DNA of 64,000 nucleotides from Staphylococcus borealis. GTDB lineage: Bacteria; Bacillota; Bacilli; Staphylococcales; Staphylococcaceae. The DNA lies in contig NZ_CUEE01000005.1 in NCBI RefSeq assembly GCF_001224225.1, positions 124,001 through 188,000 of the forward strand, given 5' to 3'. Under the pieces are notes generated by a model. That model was not told where the DNA came from, did no database searches, and saw only the letters and a program-made list of their open reading frames with translations. The number at the start of each line of letters is the position of its first letter. Position 1 is the first letter of the stretch. Shown piece after piece: positions 26,059 to 35,357 of this stretch. A program made the position numbers and the translations under genes.

Positions 26059-27666
26059 ATGAATATTTATCAGACTTATGCGTTATTGGTGATTGGCATC
26101 ATCATTCTGGGGTTAATTATGAATATTGCTCTGAGCATTTCAGATAAGCGAAAGTTGATTCATCATATACATACACTTTGGCGTAATAAGAAGCCAATTG
26201 AGAACTTTATACGTCCAAATGCTCGTTTCGATTATCAATTTGAGCTCAAGCGTGATCAACACGACAATCTTATTGACGATAAAACATGGTCGGATTTAAA
26301 TATGGAGGAAATCTTCCATCGCAGTAACTTTAACTTCACAGCTATTGGAGAAATGCGTTGGTGCGCTACATTACGCAATATGTTTAAGGTTAATGACCAT
26401 CAACTCTTAGACTACTTTAATAACAATGAAACATTTAGAGTGAATGTATCTTATCATCTCGCTTCTATCGGAAAAGTGGTTTATCCTATCTTTCCAGATC
26501 AACTTAAACCGATTAAACGTAATAATTTATTTATGATTTGTCCATTCTTACCATTGATTGGCATTATTATCATTCTATTTTCGCCATCAACCGGTGTACT
26601 TATAACTATTTTCGCAGTGCTATTGAATATTATCTTATCTGGTAGTCTTAAACGCACATATGATCAAGATTTAAAGTCACTATTCTACACAGCAAAAGTA
26701 CTTAAAGAAGGCTATCATCTTGACCAAATCGAAGGCACACCTGAAGTTAAGACGAACTTTAATCACTTTAAAGGTGCGCGTCTATTTAGCGGTCTACTTG
26801 GCAAAGTGGGCGATCAAGATATTGGCGGCGCATTTATCATGTTAATCAAGATGGCATTTATGGTTGACTACTTCCTATTTCATATCATCCAGCATACGTA
26901 TTATCGATATCAAGACGAAGTACTCGCCTGCTATGACTATGTGAGTACCTTAGATAATCACTATTCATTAGCCATGTATCGACGCACATTGGACACATAT
27001 TGTGATCCGACTGCCTTTTCAGAAGAACAGAACGTATCATTTACAAACTTAGTTCATCCTTTACTGGACAATGCCGTCCCAAACGACCTCGACATTAAAC
27101 ACAATATTCTATTAACTGGGTCAAATGCATCAGGAAAATCAACATTTATGAAAGCTGTAGCTATTAACATTATCCTTGCACAAACGATTGAAACTGCGAC
27201 AGCCGATACATTTAGCTATCGACCTGGCTTAGTTTATACTTCTATGGCAAATGCCGATGATGTGTTATCAGGCGATAGCTACTTTATGGCTGAACTCAAA
27301 TCGATTCGTCGCTTATTTGATATAGAAACGACATTACCCGTTTATTGTTTCATTGATGAAATCTTCAAAGGTACCAATACAACTGAGCGTATTGCGGCTT
27401 CAGAATCCATATTATCGTATTTGAATCATTTGCACAATTACAGAATTGTAGCAGCAACACATGATATCGAACTTTCCCAATTGTTAAAGGACAATTATCA
27501 TAACTATCACTTTAATGAAACGATTGAAAACAATGAAATTCATTTCGATTATAAGATTAAAACAGGTAAATCCAATACGCGAAACGCCATTGAATTATTG
27601 CGTATTACCCACTTCCCTGACAGCATTTACAAACGTGCCAAAGACCAAGTTAAAGATTTGGATTAA
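26059..27666 (+). CDS. Membrane-anchored MutS-family ATPase
   Basis: The 535-residue protein has the MutS ATPase domain at its C-terminal end: Walker A LLTGSNASGKSTFMKA about residue 355, DEIFKGTNTTERIAA as Walker B and dimer motif, and AATHDIEL. The mismatch-recognition and clamp domains of MutS1 are absent. Instead there is an N-terminal membrane segment (about residues 7-27) and a second hydrophobic hairpin around 158-195. The role is unknown, not classical mismatch repair. TAAGGAG precedes the ATG. Confidence 0.8.
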   Translation: MNIYQTYALLVIGIIILGLIMNIALSISDKRKLIHHIHTLWRNKKPIENFIRPNARFDYQFELKRDQHDNLIDDKTWSDLNMEEIFHRSNFNFTAIGEMRWCATLRNMFKVNDHQLLDYFNNNETFRVNVSYHLASIGKVVYPIFPDQLKPIKRNNLFMICPFLPLIGIIIILFSPSTGVLITIFAVLLNIILSGSLKRTYDQDLKSLFYTAKVLKEGYHLDQIEGTPEVKTNFNHFKGARLFSGLLGKVGDQDIGGAFIMLIKMAFMVDYFLFHIIQHTYYRYQDEVLACYDYVSTLDNHYSLAMYRRTLDTYCDPTAFSEEQNVSFTNLVHPLLDNAVPNDLDIKHNILLTGSNASGKSTFMKAVAINIILAQTIETATADTFSYRPGLVYTSMANADDVLSGDSYFMAELKSIRRLFDIETTLPVYCFIDEIFKGTNTTERIAASESILSYLNHLHNYRIVAATHDIELSQLLKDNYHNYHFNETIENNEIHFDYKIKTGKSNTRNAIELLRITHFPDSIYKRAKDQVKDLD

Positions 27667-27831
27667 CATTGTTTCATGTAAAACATTATCGGCATATGTG
27701 GGGTGTTGAGCTTAAATTATACTTTCATCACTCCACTACTTTGTTGTGATGTTAATTATTTAAGATAGATTTAAGGTGCATTTATGCTAGATTTTATCAT
27801 TATTGTTTACTGTATGTATTGAGGTGACATT

Positions 27832-29013
27832 ATGAAACGTATTACATTTGCTGACAGTTTAAGAGGATTCAGCTTATTAGGTATATTTCTTGCTAATTTA
27901 CTTATATTTCAATTTAGTTTATCCGGCAAAGACTACATCGAACATTTCCATTTAAGTCCCATCAACCAAGGCATATTCAATCTTATCATTGTACTTGTTG
28001 AAGAGAGCTTTTTACCTATTTTTGCCATATTATTTGGCTTTTCGATGGATAAGTTGTATCAGTCTATGAAATTAAAAGGGTTACCACGACCTAGATTAAA
28101 ATTATTACGTCGTGCCATTTTCTTACTGATTTTAGGCTTTATACATGCATCTTACATATGGGAAGGCGATATCTTAACCGCTTATAGTTTAGCGATGTTA
28201 TGTGTCATCCCTTTCATTTCACTTAGTACGAAAGCCTTTAAATGGTTTAATATTATCATCATTTCTCTCGTCTTCATCATGGGCTTTTGGTCTATGTTTG
28301 ATGATTCACAACCGTCTACAACATCCGACAATCATGATGCTGCTGCTTATATCCATAAGGTACAGCAAATTTACACACAAGGTAGTTATGACGACATTCA
28401 TCATGTAGATGACATTGCGCCATCTCCTAAATTTGCAGAATTAAAAGATCAATTAGGTGATAATAAGGGCGCCATCTTCTTGGTAGCCATCCTTTTTGAG
28501 GTGCCGTTATTTACTTTAGGTATCTTTCTTTCTAGATCTGGTTGGTTCGAAAAAGATGCAAGACACTTTTGGTCGTCGAAATTATTCATATACCTGATAC
28601 CAATAGCGATTATTGCCAAATCAACCATACTTTGGTTAAATAACGATGCGATTTCCGGTGTACTCCTTGCTATGTTTGGACCTGTTTTATCATTTGGTTA
28701 TATGAGTTTATTTAAATATTTATATCAACGTCATGAGAAACATCCTATCTTTAAAGGTTTAGAAAATGCCGGCAAAATCTCGCTCACCGTTTATATTACT
28801 CAAAGTATTATCGGTACACTTATTTTCTATAGTTATGGTCTAGGATTATTTGGCAAAGATATACTCATCTATACCAGCATTTTGTTTATTGTGATTTATA
28901 TTCTTTTAGTTGTATTAGCAACATTACATCAAAGACACTTCCGATACGGTCCATTAGAATATCTTCTACGTATGTTCACTTATTGGAAATGGCATGTAGG
29001 TAAGCGAAAATAG
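27832..29013 (+). CDS. DUF418 family integral membrane protein (YeiB-like)
   Basis: The 393-residue protein has about ten membrane segments. SLRGFSLLGIFLANLL at residues 8-23 and the C-terminal YITQSIIGTLIFYSYGLGLFG...RHFRYGPLEYLLRMFTYWK match DUF418 proteins, which relate to membrane acyltransferases. Function is unknown. GAGGTGAC precedes the ATG, 166 bases after the MutS-like gene, and a terminator follows. The two may share a promoter but the gap argues against coupling. Confidence 0.8.
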   Translation: MKRITFADSLRGFSLLGIFLANLLIFQFSLSGKDYIEHFHLSPINQGIFNLIIVLVEESFLPIFAILFGFSMDKLYQSMKLKGLPRPRLKLLRRAIFLLILGFIHASYIWEGDILTAYSLAMLCVIPFISLSTKAFKWFNIIIISLVFIMGFWSMFDDSQPSTTSDNHDAAAYIHKVQQIYTQGSYDDIHHVDDIAPSPKFAELKDQLGDNKGAIFLVAILFEVPLFTLGIFLSRSGWFEKDARHFWSSKLFIYLIPIAIIAKSTILWLNNDAISGVLLAMFGPVLSFGYMSLFKYLYQRHEKHPIFKGLENAGKISLTVYITQSIIGTLIFYSYGLGLFGKDILIYTSILFIVIYILLVVLATLHQRHFRYGPLEYLLRMFTYWKWHVGKRK

Positions 29014-29024
29014 ACATACTAAAA

Positions 29025-29067
29025 AAGGTTCAACGTGGTTATAATGATTAACAACACGTTGAACCTT
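29025..29067. terminator. Bidirectional terminator after the DUF418 gene
   Basis: AAGGTTCAACGTG (29025-29037) pairs with CACGTTGAACCTT (29055-29067), with A-runs before and an AT-rich tail after. Confidence 0.85.
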
Positions 29068-29106
29068 AATTTATATCGCTAAAAGCATTTCATTAGAAGA
29101 ATTGAA

Positions 29107-29658
29107 TTATTCATAATGTCCTTTAAATTTAGGACTTACTCCATATTTATTCTTATTAAATTTACTATTTAAACATGTAATCACTAATTGATAAATTGAA
29201 ATAGCAAATTGAACGAGTGCAAGTAGAAGAATAAACAATAATACCCAACCATTGTCACCGTTAGGGTCATTAATATCCCAAATCAATTGACTAATAAAAG
29301 ATATCACACCTAATATAACCGATAAAATTGGAATAAGCATTGTACGGTCGGTGTCATGGAAGCGTCTGACTGTCAATGCTAAATTCGGAATGAAAGTAAT
29401 AATTGCATATAAAATCATATAAATGATTGTGCCAACTAACATGACTATACTTACTATTGATAACGCGTCAGATTCTAATGCTGCTGAGAACATAACCATG
29501 ATTAAAGAAGCAATATAAAGAATGAGTACTGGTCCGTAAAAAATGACATGCCATAATTGCATAAACCAGAATTCACTACGTCTTGAGCGTCCTTTAAAAT
29601 TAAAATAATTCTTCCAAAACAACTTAAATGCTTCGCCAAAACCTACCTTTGGATTCAT
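29107..29658 (-). CDS. DUF805 family membrane protein
   Basis: The 183-residue protein has four membrane segments. It starts with the DUF805 signature FKLFWKNYFNFKGRSRRSEFWFMQL and has LALTVRRFHDTDRT in the middle and GDNGWVLLF later. Function is not established for the family. AGGAG is 9 bases from the second ATG (29658) and only 3 from the first (29664), so the second is chosen. Confidence 0.82.
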   Translation of the reverse strand: MNPKVGFGEAFKLFWKNYFNFKGRSRRSEFWFMQLWHVIFYGPVLILYIASLIMVMFSAALESDALSIVSIVMLVGTIIYMILYAIITFIPNLALTVRRFHDTDRTMLIPILSVILGVISFISQLIWDINDPNGDNGWVLLFILLLALVQFAISIYQLVITCLNSKFNKNKYGVSPKFKGHYE

Positions 29659-29749
29659 AAGCATAAACTCCTTTGCGTGATTTTAATTGCCGTCTTTCCC
29701 TTCAGTTTCATCGTACCATACTGACATAATTATAAAACCCTATATAAAA

Positions 29750-29782
29750 AGTTCTCAGGCTAAACCAATTAACATGAGAACT
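29750..29782 (-). terminator. Terminator after the lipoprotein gene at 29799
   Basis: AGTTCTCA (29750-29757) pairs with TGAGAACT (29775-29782). On minus TTTTTATATA follows. It is 17 bases past the stop. Confidence 0.8.
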
Positions 29783-29798
29783 CTATAACACTGGTTTA

Positions 29799-30665
29799 TT
29801 AATTTTCTTGTTTAATGACTTTACCATTAGGGTCTAATTTAAGAATTTTATTATTTTTAGTTTTATACGTCCCTAAAATTTCGCCATCTTTATTTCGGTA
29901 ATTGACAATCCAATCGCCACTATGACCAACCATTTTAACATCATCCCATAAATAGTTTGTCTTACCTACCGCAATACCTTCGAAATCTGAAATCATTTGA
30001 TACACTTGGTTACGGAAATGTGTATTAACTGTTCCTGATTTTTCTAAGTATGCTGCAGATAATGGATTATTGTCTTCTTTATCTTTTTTAGATAATTGAT
30101 CTACAATATTTATTTTGTCAGTTAATTCTGGTAAAGCTTTGTTATCTTTATTAGCTTTATAAACATCAATGAGTTTGACCTCTTTGCCTTTGCCTAATAA
30201 GTCTTTATAATCTAATGAACCCGATTGCATACGTCCAACAAAGATTTTGTCGTTACTCACACCAATCAATGCTTCAAAGTTCCCTTTATTAGGTGATACA
30301 TTGTAGAAATTCATACCTTTAGGTGCATTATTAATATGTTTTTCATATTTCACAAGTTTGAAATCAACTAGCTTAAAGTTTTTATTACCAGACGCAAGTC
30401 TGTATTCATAAATACCTGTTAAAATTTCATTCTTAGTCAATGTATAGCGATCGACATCTTCCACACAGAAGGCAAGAGCCAATTTTTGTTTTTCAGTAAG
30501 TTTTGCTACTTCTTTCTCCAACTCTTGGTCTTTTTTAGACTTCTTAGATTTTGTTTGTTCTGCATTAGATTTCGTTTTACTATTATCTTCTTTAGAACCG
30601 TCATTAGAACCACAAGCTGCAAGTAAAAGTAAAAACACCCCACATATAAATACTAGTTTTTTCAT
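29799..30665 (-). CDS. Staphylococcal lipoprotein, copy A of a three-member family
   Basis: The 288-residue protein has a lipoprotein signal (LLLLAAC, lipid Cys at about residue 18), then a charged K/S-rich linker to about 55, then a globular domain: EKQKLALAFCVEDVDRYTLTKNEILTG, NAPKGMNFYNVSP and LIGVSNDKIFVG. The C-terminal part (GDWIVNYRNKDGEILGTYKT) is a separate small beta unit. I know no function. The same domain recurs in the truncated gene at 36813 and the larger lipoprotein at 48322, so this is a local paralogue family. A terminator follows. Confidence 0.8.
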   Translation of the reverse strand: MKKLVFICGVFLLLLAACGSNDGSKEDNSKTKSNAEQTKSKKSKKDQELEKEVAKLTEKQKLALAFCVEDVDRYTLTKNEILTGIYEYRLASGNKNFKLVDFKLVKYEKHINNAPKGMNFYNVSPNKGNFEALIGVSNDKIFVGRMQSGSLDYKDLLGKGKEVKLIDVYKANKDNKALPELTDKINIVDQLSKKDKEDNNPLSAAYLEKSGTVNTHFRNQVYQMISDFEGIAVGKTNYLWDDVKMVGHSGDWIVNYRNKDGEILGTYKTKNNKILKLDPNGKVIKQEN

Positions 30666-30780
30666 CTATGTCTCCTCATATCATTTGCATTTTTAAAATC
30701 AATTAATTATACTATATTTTATTTATAAAAGTGTACTTTGTAAATACTTAATTGAAAGTATTTCTTGCAAAAAAGAAGAG

Positions 30781-30980
30781 GCTGGGATATAAATAATATA
30801 ATAATGCTATTTTGCAAATTCGCAGTAGCTGACTGTACTGAGAAGGCGCTTAAATCAAGCTTTTCTCAGTTCTAGTCATCCTTGCGGGCGGGGCCCCAGC
30901 AAAGAGAATTTCATCAAGAAATTCTACAAGCAAAGCAAGCTGGGAGTGGACGACGAATTTAAAAGAATTCTGTCCCACTC
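30781..30980 (+). repeat. STAR-type intergenic repeat with one GGGGCCCC unit
   Basis: It starts CTGGGATATAAATAATATAA, contains GCGGGCGGGGCCCCAGCAAAG and a GAATTTC...GAAATTC hairpin spacer, and ends GAATTCTGTCCCACTC. It lies 9 bases beyond the stop of the kinase gene at 30989. Confidence 0.9.
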
Positions 30981-30988
30981 TCTCTTTT

Positions 30989-31993
30989 TTAACTTAATGT
31001 ATCAATCTCTTTCCAGCTACGTTCAATTGTTTGTTGAATTGTATGAGTAAAACTATTTTCGCTATTTTCTCTTAAAGATAGTGTATAGGCTCCAACCACT
31101 GGGGGAAATTTAGGTATTATAATTTCATTACTCGGATAAACTTTTTTTAATTTATTCATAAATGTCTCTTTAAACTGAATATTAGAGAATAGACCTCCAC
31201 ATAATACAATAGGTGGATGATATTGTGCCTTATTAACCGAAAGAAACGCGCCATTAATTAATTCAATCAATGCATCCATACTGTTACTAATGATATCTTT
31301 AGCAACCATATCACCACTGTTGGCAACCTCAAACACTACTTTAGTTAATGAAGCAATTTCTGATCTCATTTCCATATTTTGATAAACAAACGGAATTATT
31401 TCTGTTTCTTGTATCAAGTTTAATTGTTGCTTAACCGCTTCAGTTAATTGAGTTGATTGACCTCTACCATCATAATTTTTCATTACTGCAGTAAGTGCTT
31501 TTTTGCCTATATCATACCCACTGCCTTCATCGCCTAGTAAATACCCCCATCCACCGACTCTATTCATTTCATTTGTTTCTTTATTAAAATAATATGATAT
31601 AGAGCCAGTTCCTGCTATGAGCACAATACCAGAATCTCCAAATGTCCCGGATGCCAAAGCACATATAGCATCATTTTCAACGACAATTTTTATCTTATGT
31701 AATTTGTACGCTTCCAATGATTTTATAATCAAATGTTTTTCTTCTTTTCTCCCAGCACCACTTAATGATAAATAAATCGTATCAATTTCATTTAAGTCTA
31801 TCTTTGCTTGTTTTCTCAAATTAGATATCATATTCATTAATATCTCTTTAACAGTGTCCAAACCTTTAACTTGTATATTTGTAGATTCTGCTAGAGTATG
31901 TCCAATAATTTCTCCATAATTATTACCAATGACACCTTCTGTTTTGGTTCCTCCACCATCAATACCAATATAGTATTTTTTATTAATACTCAT
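30989..31993 (-). CDS. BadF/BadG-type amino-sugar kinase (N-acetylglucosamine/N-acetylmuramic acid kinase-like)
   Basis: The 334-residue ASKHA-fold kinase has IGIDGGGTKTEGVI (phosphate 1, residues 9-22), IAGTGSISYYF, GGWGYLLGDEGSGYDIG and VLCGGLFSN near the end. Bacterial relatives phosphorylate GlcNAc or MurNAc. It is the last gene of an operon with a PTS and a MupG-type hydrolase. Since the PTS would phosphorylate one sugar of a disaccharide, I infer that this kinase phosphorylates the other sugar freed by the hydrolase. The start ATG lies 13 bases after the hydrolase stop. Confidence 0.82.
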   Translation of the reverse strand: MSINKKYYIGIDGGGTKTEGVIGNNYGEIIGHTLAESTNIQVKGLDTVKEILMNMISNLRKQAKIDLNEIDTIYLSLSGAGRKEEKHLIIKSLEAYKLHKIKIVVENDAICALASGTFGDSGIVLIAGTGSISYYFNKETNEMNRVGGWGYLLGDEGSGYDIGKKALTAVMKNYDGRGQSTQLTEAVKQQLNLIQETEIIPFVYQNMEMRSEIASLTKVVFEVANSGDMVAKDIISNSMDALIELINGAFLSVNKAQYHPPIVLCGGLFSNIQFKETFMNKLKKVYPSNEIIIPKFPPVVGAYTLSLRENSENSFTHTIQQTIERSWKEIDTLS

Positions 31994-32006
31994 TGTTATA
32001 TCAATC

Positions 32007-33095
32007 CTATTCTTTCACATTTAATACGAAAGATTCCCAAGGCTCTATCATATCTAATAGAAATTGTTCATTTTCAGTTATTTTACCTATAACATTTTTT
32101 ACACCATCATTTTCCATATTTTGAAGTGCTATCTGCATTTCTCCCTTATAGTGACCATAAGTTTCGTTGCAAATCAAAATATCTCCTCTTTTAATCTCAG
32201 CAGTATTATGAGGCGGGAAATCTTTATCTTTAAAATGTACTCTGCTCATTGTTGAGCGAATAACATACTCTGAGACATCGCCACGATTAAAATGATCTTC
32301 TTCTAACACAATCTTTTTTTCTAAACTAGAAATTTCAGGATTTAATTCTATATCAAGCGTAGGCATTGATAAATTAATCTTAGATAATGCGTATAACTCT
32401 TCCTCAGAAGCAAATGCGTTACTTATAATAATATCATCGATTAATCCAGTCATTAATAAGTGCTTTGCTTGAACTTCAATAGGTAAATTTCTATGACTTT
32501 CTAATGTAGGTAACCCCTCCATTACTTTCCAAGGCCCTACTTTACCGTGTTGAGATGTTACGAATGCCGCAGTCGTCAATTGATGTTGTTTATATGATTC
32601 TGAGGTTTTTTTAAAATGCTTAAATGATATGCCTGTATATTTTTGTGGATAAAAATTATGACATCCTATTAACTTATCTCTATCAGGTTTAAAATTTAAT
32701 ACATCATTGATAAATGTTGCACTTGTACTTATATTTAATTCAATAGACATATTTTGCTTATTATGCGTCATTTTCGCTGTTTCTTGAGCAGAAAATCCAG
32801 AATCAATTCGAATTCCAGATACACCTAAATCTTTAAAAAATGATAAGTCTAAATTATCTATTTGAAGATCTTTAAATACTTCTCGATTTATATCAGCTAT
32901 GACCTCCATACCGTTCTCATTAGCATATTTCACTATTTCCTTAAACTTCTCAAAAACTTCACGATCTTCCTGTTTTACCGATAGCAGATTAGTGAATATA
33001 CGTTTGAAGCCATATTTCACACTGGTATCAATGTAATTCTTCATTCTCTCTAGATCAGATTGTGTAGGATAAATTGAAATACCTAATCGATGCAT
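32007..33095 (-). CDS. mupG: MupG-family 6-phospho-N-acetylmuramidase (DUF871)
   Basis: The 362-residue cytosolic protein is of the DUF871/MupG family, which in S. aureus splits the phosphorylated cell-wall disaccharide MurNAc-6P-GlcNAc. It starts LGISIYPTQSDLERMKNYI and has RIDSGFSAQE, NISTSATFIND and LIGCHNFYPQKYTGIS, typical of its TIM-barrel part; a smaller C-terminal domain follows. The start codon immediately follows the stop of the small membrane gene. Unlike the known S. aureus mupG-murQ-murP-murR operon, there is no murQ here and the PTS is Lac/cellobiose type, so the true disaccharide may differ. Confidence 0.82.
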   Translation of the reverse strand: MHRLGISIYPTQSDLERMKNYIDTSVKYGFKRIFTNLLSVKQEDREVFEKFKEIVKYANENGMEVIADINREVFKDLQIDNLDLSFFKDLGVSGIRIDSGFSAQETAKMTHNKQNMSIELNISTSATFINDVLNFKPDRDKLIGCHNFYPQKYTGISFKHFKKTSESYKQHQLTTAAFVTSQHGKVGPWKVMEGLPTLESHRNLPIEVQAKHLLMTGLIDDIIISNAFASEEELYALSKINLSMPTLDIELNPEISSLEKKIVLEEDHFNRGDVSEYVIRSTMSRVHFKDKDFPPHNTAEIKRGDILICNETYGHYKGEMQIALQNMENDGVKNVIGKITENEQFLLDMIEPWESFVLNVKE

Positions 33096-33383
33096 TTACT
33101 TGCCCTCCTCAGATTTATAAATAACGCCTTTAATTTTTTTATTTTCAAGTAATTGTCTTGACTGTTCAAAAAATAAAATACTATTGAATATGATCAACAC
33201 GTAAATAACGGTCCATCCGAATGAATTAATCTCATCAAAGATTAAAACTGGAATACCAATAATAAATGGCATAATAATTAAAAGTAACCATCTGTTAATT
33301 GCAACCTTCTTAATAATCAACTGTGATAACTTGAAGCAAAAAAATATTAAAAATAATAATCCTAGGATATATAAAAGTCTCAT
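33096..33383 (-). CDS. Small membrane protein inside the PTS-MupG operon
   Basis: The 95-residue protein has three hydrophobic segments (about residues 3-22, 31-50 and 57-72) and a charged C-terminal tail ENKKIKGVIYKSEEGK. I do not recognise it. It sits between PTS IIA and mupG with stop and start codons directly abutting mupG, so it is translated with them. Some sugar operons carry a small membrane partner of unknown use. Its role here is open. Confidence 0.65.
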   Translation of the reverse strand: MRLLYILGLLFLIFFCFKLSQLIIKKVAINRWLLLIIMPFIIGIPVLIFDEINSFGWTVIYVLIIFNSILFFEQSRQLLENKKIKGVIYKSEEGK

Positions 33384-33389
33384 GGAAAA

Positions 33390-33707
33390 TCACTTCTCTT
33401 CTAACTTTTTGTATAGCTCAATCATTTTTTCAATTAAACTTTTTTCACTTAATGCTGTCATAAGATGATCTTGTGCATGAATCATTAATAACGACGTATC
33501 AACTTTTTCACCATTAATTTCATCTTGTATTAAACGTGTTTGTGTTTTATGAGCCTCTGCCATTTCTCTCTCTGATTCATCAAGAAATTTTTTCGCTTCT
33601 TCAAAGTTGCCTTCAGTAGCACTATTTAATGCCTCATAAGCTAAACTTTTTGCATTTCCTCCATGTGCAATAATTTCAAATATCTCTGTTTCATTTTTAT
33701 TGTCCAT
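33390..33707 (-). CDS. PTS IIA component, Lac/cellobiose family
   Basis: The 105-residue helical protein of the lactose/cellobiose IIA family has AHGGNAKSLAYEAL early and the active-site block MIHAQDHLM, where His77 receives phosphate from HPr and Asp80 fits the metal-binding residue. It relays phosphate to IIB at 35042. It is located between IIC and the small membrane protein gene. AGGTAATTGCT precedes the ATG. Confidence 0.9.
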   Translation of the reverse strand: MDNKNETEIFEIIAHGGNAKSLAYEALNSATEGNFEEAKKFLDESEREMAEAHKTQTRLIQDEINGEKVDTSLLMIHAQDHLMTALSEKSLIEKMIELYKKLEEK

Positions 33708-33721
33708 AGCAATTACCTCTC

Positions 33722-35017
33722 CTAATCTTTTTCAGTAGCATCTTCATTAAGACTTTGTTCTTGCGCTAACATTTCACGCTCATATTTTTTAAAGAAAGGA
33801 TAATAAAGTACAATTGCAATAATGATATTGATTAATACTAATATAAGTGCTTTCCAATCTCCATTAGTCGCAAACAATGCACCAATAGGTCCAGGTAATG
33901 TCCACGGTGCTAAGATGGTAATTTTTGCAATTAATCCCAATTTAAAAACGAAGTACGTAATAGTAGTTAAAACTAAAGGAATACATATGAATGGTAAAGC
34001 TAGAATTGGATTCATTACTAATGGTGTCCCAAAAATGAGAGGTTCATTTATGTTAAATATACTTGGAATGATTGAGAATCTACCTACTTTTTTGAGATAT
34101 TCTGATTTAGAGAAAACCATTAATATACACAGACTTAACGTCGCACCTGCGCCTCCAATCCAGACAAACCATTGGAAAAATGGTTCTACAACGATATTAG
34201 GTAGTTGTTCTCCCGCTGCTTTAGCATCAATATTTTGATCTAAGAGTGAGAACCAAATTGGTTGGAAAACAGCACCCATGACAGCAACACCATGAATACC
34301 TGCAGCCCATAAAAGAACGATAAAGAATACTGGTATCAAAGCGCCTAACAATGAATCTCCTGCAAATTTACCGAGTGGTTCAAATAGCATGTTAACGATT
34401 TTATTTAAATCTACATTTAAAATCACACGGATAAACCATGAAATAACAATAACTAAAGTAGCCGGAATTAAAGACTCAAAAGATCTGGCAACTGAACTAG
34501 GGACTTGTTCAGGCATTTTAATAGTAAAACCAGATTTAATAACTAATCTGCTTATTTCTACTGCAAATATCATAGAAATGATAGCTACAAATAAACCAGA
34601 CCCTCCCAAATCTGCCATAGGCAATACATATCCAACGGCATCCTTTTTAGCTAATTTATCATCTAAATTCAATGGAATATTCATCATTAGGAACGTTGCT
34701 AATGAAAGTAAGCCACCTGAAAGACCATCCATTTTATATGATTTTGATAAGTTATAACCCATACAAAATGCTGCGTATAAAGCCATTAACCCCAACGTCA
34801 TTCTATTTGCAATCATAATCTTCTCAGCATGTGGTTGTACTAAATCTGCGAGATAGGGTATTGGTGGTGATGCAAACAAAGTGAAGAATGAACCGACGAT
34901 AATCAATGGTAATGTTGCAATAATACCGTCACGAATGGCAACTAAATGTCTTTGCTCTGATGCTTTTGCCATTGGTGTCATTAATACTTTTTCAAGCCAT
35001 TGTAATATCTTTTGCAT
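33722..35017 (-). CDS. PTS IIC permease, Lac/cellobiose family
   Basis: The 431-residue membrane protein matches CelB-type permeases: RHLVAIRDGIIATLPLIIVGSFF near the start, GIHGVAVMGAVFQPIW, and the conserved FNINEPLIFGTPLVMNP loop holding the phosphorylation-competent glutamate. It forms the sugar channel with IIA and IIB of the operon. Usual substrates are beta-disaccharides such as cellobiose, chitobiose or lichenan products. The neighbours here argue for an amino-sugar disaccharide. Confidence 0.9.
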   Translation of the reverse strand: MQKILQWLEKVLMTPMAKASEQRHLVAIRDGIIATLPLIIVGSFFTLFASPPIPYLADLVQPHAEKIMIANRMTLGLMALYAAFCMGYNLSKSYKMDGLSGGLLSLATFLMMNIPLNLDDKLAKKDAVGYVLPMADLGGSGLFVAIISMIFAVEISRLVIKSGFTIKMPEQVPSSVARSFESLIPATLVIVISWFIRVILNVDLNKIVNMLFEPLGKFAGDSLLGALIPVFFIVLLWAAGIHGVAVMGAVFQPIWFSLLDQNIDAKAAGEQLPNIVVEPFFQWFVWIGGAGATLSLCILMVFSKSEYLKKVGRFSIIPSIFNINEPLIFGTPLVMNPILALPFICIPLVLTTITYFVFKLGLIAKITILAPWTLPGPIGALFATNGDWKALILVLINIIIAIVLYYPFFKKYEREMLAQEQSLNEDATEKD

Positions 35018-35041
35018 AAGACCATCTCCTAAACATGTATA

Positions 35042-35344
35042 TTAGTTATCGTATTCTTTAATTTGTTTTAAAATTTTAGGTGCACCTATTGGTGTATAAC
35101 CCATTGGATCAACTACATCAACTGGTTTACCAACTTCTTCTCCCATTTTTTTAAATTTATCTAAACGGTGTTTAACTTGTGGGGCAACTAATCCTAAATC
35201 ATAATGTTCAATTTGATTTTCAAATTCTTCAGATCCTACTGCTTTAATTTCAAGATCATAGTTTTCTTTATCTGCTTGTTTCTTAATTGAATCAACTACC
35301 ATTGCACTTGACATTCCACCTGAACAAACCATAATTACTTTCAT
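35042..35344 (-). CDS. PTS IIB component, Lac/cellobiose family
   Basis: The 100-residue protein has the phosphocysteine loop MVCSGGMSSAMVV with Cys7, then DLGLVAPQVKHRLDKFKK and VVDPMGY. It accepts phosphate from IIA and gives it to the sugar in IIC. GAGGAGTG precedes the ATG, 13 bases from the rpiR stop. So the regulator and PTS are one operon. Confidence 0.92.
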   Translation of the reverse strand: MKVIMVCSGGMSSAMVVDSIKKQADKENYDLEIKAVGSEEFENQIEHYDLGLVAPQVKHRLDKFKKMGEEVGKPVDVVDPMGYTPIGAPKILKQIKEYDN

Positions 35345-35357
35345 TTAAAACACTCCT

